Both the position numbers and the translations under genes were made by a program. Shown piece after piece: positions 61,826 through 64,000 of a DNA stretch of 64,000 nt; position 1 is the first letter of the stretch, and the number at the start of each line of letters is the position of its first letter. Below the pieces are notes generated by a model, which ran no database searches, was not told the DNA's origin, and saw only the letters and a list, made by a program, of their open reading frames with translations. The stretch lies in contig NZ_JNWO01000005.1 of assembly GCF_000716435.1 (NCBI RefSeq), positions 1 to 64,000 on the forward strand, read 5' to 3'. The stretch comes from Streptomyces xylophagus. Lineage in GTDB: Bacteria; Actinomycetota; Actinomycetes; Streptomycetales; Streptomycetaceae.

Positions 61826-62014
61826 TCAACTCACCCGCCGTATCACCGCCGCGTCGAACAGGTCCCACGCGCGCGGGTGGGCGCTTTCGTCGTGGCAGTG
61901 CCAGGCGTCCCAGAACAGGTCGGCGAGCAGTGCGTCTTCCGGGGCGTACACCCGGTACACGTACTGCCTGCCGTCGACCGCCGGCAGAGCCACCAGCCAG
62001 CACCTGCTCTCCAC
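61826..62014 (-). CDS. Small hypothetical protein, 62 residues
   Basis: The predicted peptide is rich in aromatic and acidic residues (YVYRVYAPEDALLADLFWDA, then WHCHDESAHPRAWDLFDAAV). Nearly all codon third positions are G or C, unlike the other frames here, which supports translation. It starts with GTG at 62014 without an obvious ribosome site. Family and function unknown. It lies between the SRPBCC gene and the Clp-N gene. Confidence 0.5.
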   Translation of the reverse strand: MESRCWLVALPAVDGRQYVYRVYAPEDALLADLFWDAWHCHDESAHPRAWDLFDAAVIRRVS

Positions 62015-62212
62015 GCTCGCAAAAGACGTACGCCGGGTGCAGCGCGGTTGCGTACGGGGCGCGCGGTGGGCAGGCGCGCGCCTCTCAGGGTCGGCCCGCG
62101 TGATCTCATCCGTAAGGAGGAGATTCCGTCAGCCTGGGTCCACTTTGCGTGGGACGCCGAAATGCTCCCCTCCGGGGATGCCCTCAATGCGGGGGACTGA
62201 TGGGGTAGGAGA

Positions 62213-62767
62213 GTGCAACCCCGTATCCCCAGGCAGTCGACGAGCGAACAGGGAATCCACCGCGCGGACCACGATGCCAGGCTCAGTGCAGAGCTGGCGG
62301 CGGTGGTCGCCGGCGCGCGCCGCCGGGCCCTGCGGGACGGGGACCGGCAGATCGACACGGCACACCTCCTGCACAGCCTCCTCGAGTCGGACCCCGAAGC
62401 GCGTGCCGTCTTCGGCGACGGCCCCCAGATCGCCCGACTCCTCGGCTACCTCGTGCAACGCAGCATCGGCTACGGCCTCCGCTGGCAGGGCGCGGTCGAG
62501 GACTCCGGCGCGATCCCGGTCATCCCCACGGCGGAGGGCTGGTCGCCCCTCGCGGCGGGCGCGCTGGAATACGCCTGTGAACGCGCCGAACTCCGCGGCG
62601 ACGCCCTGGCCTGCGGCAGCGACCTCCTCGCCGCGATCGTCGCGGACCCGGAGTCCCGCGCCGTCGAGGTCCTCCACCGGGCCGGCATCGAGTCGCCTGA
62701 AGTCCTGGTGTGGATCGAGAGCCGGTGGGACGAGTACGTCGGGGACGGGGAGACGTCCACGCCCTGA
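62213..62767 (+). CDS. Clp N-terminal (ClpA/B N) domain protein
   Basis: The 184-residue protein carries two Clp-N repeats (about 20-75, with IDTAHLLHSLLESDPEARAV; and 100-165, with CGSDLLAAIVADPESRAVEV) but no AAA+ ATPase module. In Clp ATPases this domain binds substrates or adaptors, so a stand-alone copy may act as an adaptor or decoy. An in-frame stop upstream limits the start to GTG 62213, which has an AGGAG unusually close. In Streptomyces it often neighbours padR genes. Confidence 0.8.
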   Translation: MQPRIPRQSTSEQGIHRADHDARLSAELAAVVAGARRRALRDGDRQIDTAHLLHSLLESDPEARAVFGDGPQIARLLGYLVQRSIGYGLRWQGAVEDSGAIPVIPTAEGWSPLAAGALEYACERAELRGDALACGSDLLAAIVADPESRAVEVLHRAGIESPEVLVWIESRWDEYVGDGETSTP

Positions 62768-62819
62768 GACAGGTGTCAACAGGGGTGACGGTCATGTCAT
62801 CGCCTGTCATCATGTGGCC

Positions 62820-63821
62820 GTGCATACGTCTGAGAGCAGTGCGGCCGTCGGAGGCGGGAAGGGCGTCGGGCTGGGCCTTGCGCTCGGGTCCGCGTTGGCC
62901 TTCGGCGGGTCCGGTGTCGCGGCGAAGCCGCTGATCGAGGCGGGCCTCGACCCCCTGGACGTGGTGTGGCTGCGGGTGGCCGGTGCCGCGCTCGTGATGC
63001 TGCCCCTCGCCGTACGTCATCGCGCGCTCGTCCGCAGCCGCCCCGCGCTGCTCCTCGGCTTCGGACTGCTCGCCGTCGCCGGTGTCCAGGCCTGCTACTT
63101 CGCCGCGATCTCCCGCATACCCGTCGGCGTCGCCCTGCTCGTGGAGTACCTCGCACCCGCCCTCGTGCTCGGCTGGGTGCGGTTCGTGCAGCGGCGTCCG
63201 GTCACCCGTGCCGCCGCGCTCGGTGTCGTCCTCGCGGCCGGCGGACTCGCCTGTGTCGTCGAGGTGTGGTCCGGCCTGAGCTTCGACGCCGTGGGACTGC
63301 TGCTCGCCCTCGGTGCCGCCTGCTGCCAGGTCGGCTACTTCGTCCTGTCCGACCAGGGCAGCGACGCCGGCGCCGAGGCCCCCGACCCGCTCGGCGTGAT
63401 CGCGTACGGCCTGCTCGTCGGCGCCCTCGTGCTGACGGCCGTGGCCCGCCCGTGGACCATGGACTGGTCCGTCCTCCGGGGCGACGCCGCCATGAACGGC
63501 ACCCTCGTCCCCGCTGTCGCCCTGCTCGCCTGGATCGTGCTGATCGCCACGGTCCTCGCGTACGTCACCGGCGTGGTCTCCGTCCGCCGTCTCTCCCCGC
63601 AGGTCGCCGGCGTCGTGGCCTGCCTCGAAGCGGTCATCGCGACCGTGCTGGCCTGGGTACTGCTCGGCGAACACCTCTCCGCACCGCAGATCATCGGCGG
63701 CGCGGTCGTCCTGCTCGGCGCGTTCATCGCCCAGTCCTCGGCCCCCACGAAGGGCTCCGAGGAGCCGGTCGCGAGCGGCGGCCCGGAACGGGAGCTCTCC
63801 GCCCGGGAGACGGCCTCCTGA
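62820..63821 (+). CDS. EamA/DMT-superfamily transporter
   Basis: A 333-residue membrane protein with 10 predicted helices in two EamA halves (about 15-150 and 165-300); the first half starts GLGLALGSALAFGGSGVAAK and the second ends ATVLAWVLLGEHLSAPQIIG. Such transporters usually export metabolites or amino acids. The C-terminal 30 residues are disordered. Start is GTG 62820 or in-frame GTG 62814; neither has a clear ribosome site. Confidence 0.87.
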   Translation: MHTSESSAAVGGGKGVGLGLALGSALAFGGSGVAAKPLIEAGLDPLDVVWLRVAGAALVMLPLAVRHRALVRSRPALLLGFGLLAVAGVQACYFAAISRIPVGVALLVEYLAPALVLGWVRFVQRRPVTRAAALGVVLAAGGLACVVEVWSGLSFDAVGLLLALGAACCQVGYFVLSDQGSDAGAEAPDPLGVIAYGLLVGALVLTAVARPWTMDWSVLRGDAAMNGTLVPAVALLAWIVLIATVLAYVTGVVSVRRLSPQVAGVVACLEAVIATVLAWVLLGEHLSAPQIIGGAVVLLGAFIAQSSAPTKGSEEPVASGGPERELSARETAS

Positions 63822-63857
63822 GCCGCCCCCCAGCACCACTCCCTGGATCTCCCTACG

Positions 63858-64000
63858 TCAGCTCGGTCGCCGACGCGCCTGCCTCAGCTCGCGGTCGACG
63901 GCCCAGGCGTCCGCGACCGGGCCGAGGTGGCCGAGCTTGTCGGGATTGATCACCGCGCGGATGGTCTGAATCTGTCCGTCCAGCACGTCGAGGATCAGAG
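63858..64000 (-). CDS. ECF41/SigJ-like sigma factor, C-terminal end (gene continues beyond window)
   Basis: The minus strand reads LILDVLDGQIQTIRAVINPD, then KLGHLGPVADAWAVDRELRQ and ARRRPS before a TGA. The IQTIRAVINPDKLGHL motif is typical of the SnoaL-like C-terminal extension of ECF41-type sigma factors (SigJ), which regulates their activity. Only the last 47 codons are present; the sigma-2 and sigma-4 regions lie outside the window, so the call rests on the tail motif. Confidence 0.75.
   Translation of the reverse strand, partial: LILDVLDGQIQTIRAVINPDKLGHLGPVADAWAVDRELRQARRRPS

Overview
The window looks like chromosomal DNA from a Streptomyces species. Very high G+C with G/C-rich third codon positions, many GTG starts, four-base start/stop overlaps, and the gene content (DUF1707, DUF5999, DUF6493, GarA-like FHA protein, bxl-type operator, PadR with a Gly/Pro-rich leader) all fit. 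It opens inside a 5S rRNA gene, so an rRNA operon ends here.

Region 1 (0-14 kb) is a core actinobacterial block: CDP-alcohol phosphatidyltransferase, a nucleotidyltransferase/phosphomutase fusion, DUF881-sbp-DUF881, a GarA/OdhI-like FHA protein, an FtsR-like MerR, a DUF151 protein, a second MerR, DNA polymerase IV, a PRC-barrel protein and gcvP behind a tandem glycine riboswitch. The order parallels the Mycobacterium tuberculosis Rv1822-Rv1832 block, except that gcvH is absent between the second DUF881 gene and garA.

Region 2 (14-26 kb) is a molybdenum-centred block: modABC, a stand-alone oxidoreductase molybdopterin-binding domain protein, a FAD subunit plus a fused [2Fe-2S]/molybdenum subunit of a xanthine-dehydrogenase-type enzyme, a PucR regulator, a LysR regulator with NAD-dependent formate dehydrogenase, and a small HTH-TOBE (molybdate-sensing type) regulator.

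Region 3 (26-46 kb) is a potassium/cation homeostasis island: two related small membrane proteins with a PH-like domain, two APC/KimA-like transporters, a CPA1 Na+/H+ antiporter, an orphan KdpD-type kinase, and the complete kdpFABC-kdpE-kdpD locus with an extra 27-codon membrane peptide ahead of kdpF. A 19-bp direct-repeat element (two GTCAA-like half sites 11 bp apart), usually in pairs spaced exactly 32 bp, lies upstream of the kdp operon, the orphan kdpD and both PH-like genes; single variant copies lie near both transporters. In the two PH-like genes the element occupies the same position relative to a predicted leaderless start. I infer an undescribed KdpE-type regulon. Two minisatellite arrays, one about 1 kb long with 33/34-bp units and a 167-bp higher-order repeat, sit directly 3' of the two transporter genes.

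Region 4 (46-64 kb) is mixed accessory and housekeeping content: a GH43 glycosidase with a bxl-type operator, DUF5999, a GCS2-type ligase, a solute-binding/VWA fusion, a CPBP protease, a PhzF protein, a methyltransferase, a GtrA-like protein, a translationally coupled SWIM zinc finger/DUF6493 pair, PadR, SRPBCC, a Clp-N protein, an EamA transporter and the 3' end of an ECF41/SigJ-like sigma factor.

All identifications come from reading motifs and context; no database search was possible.
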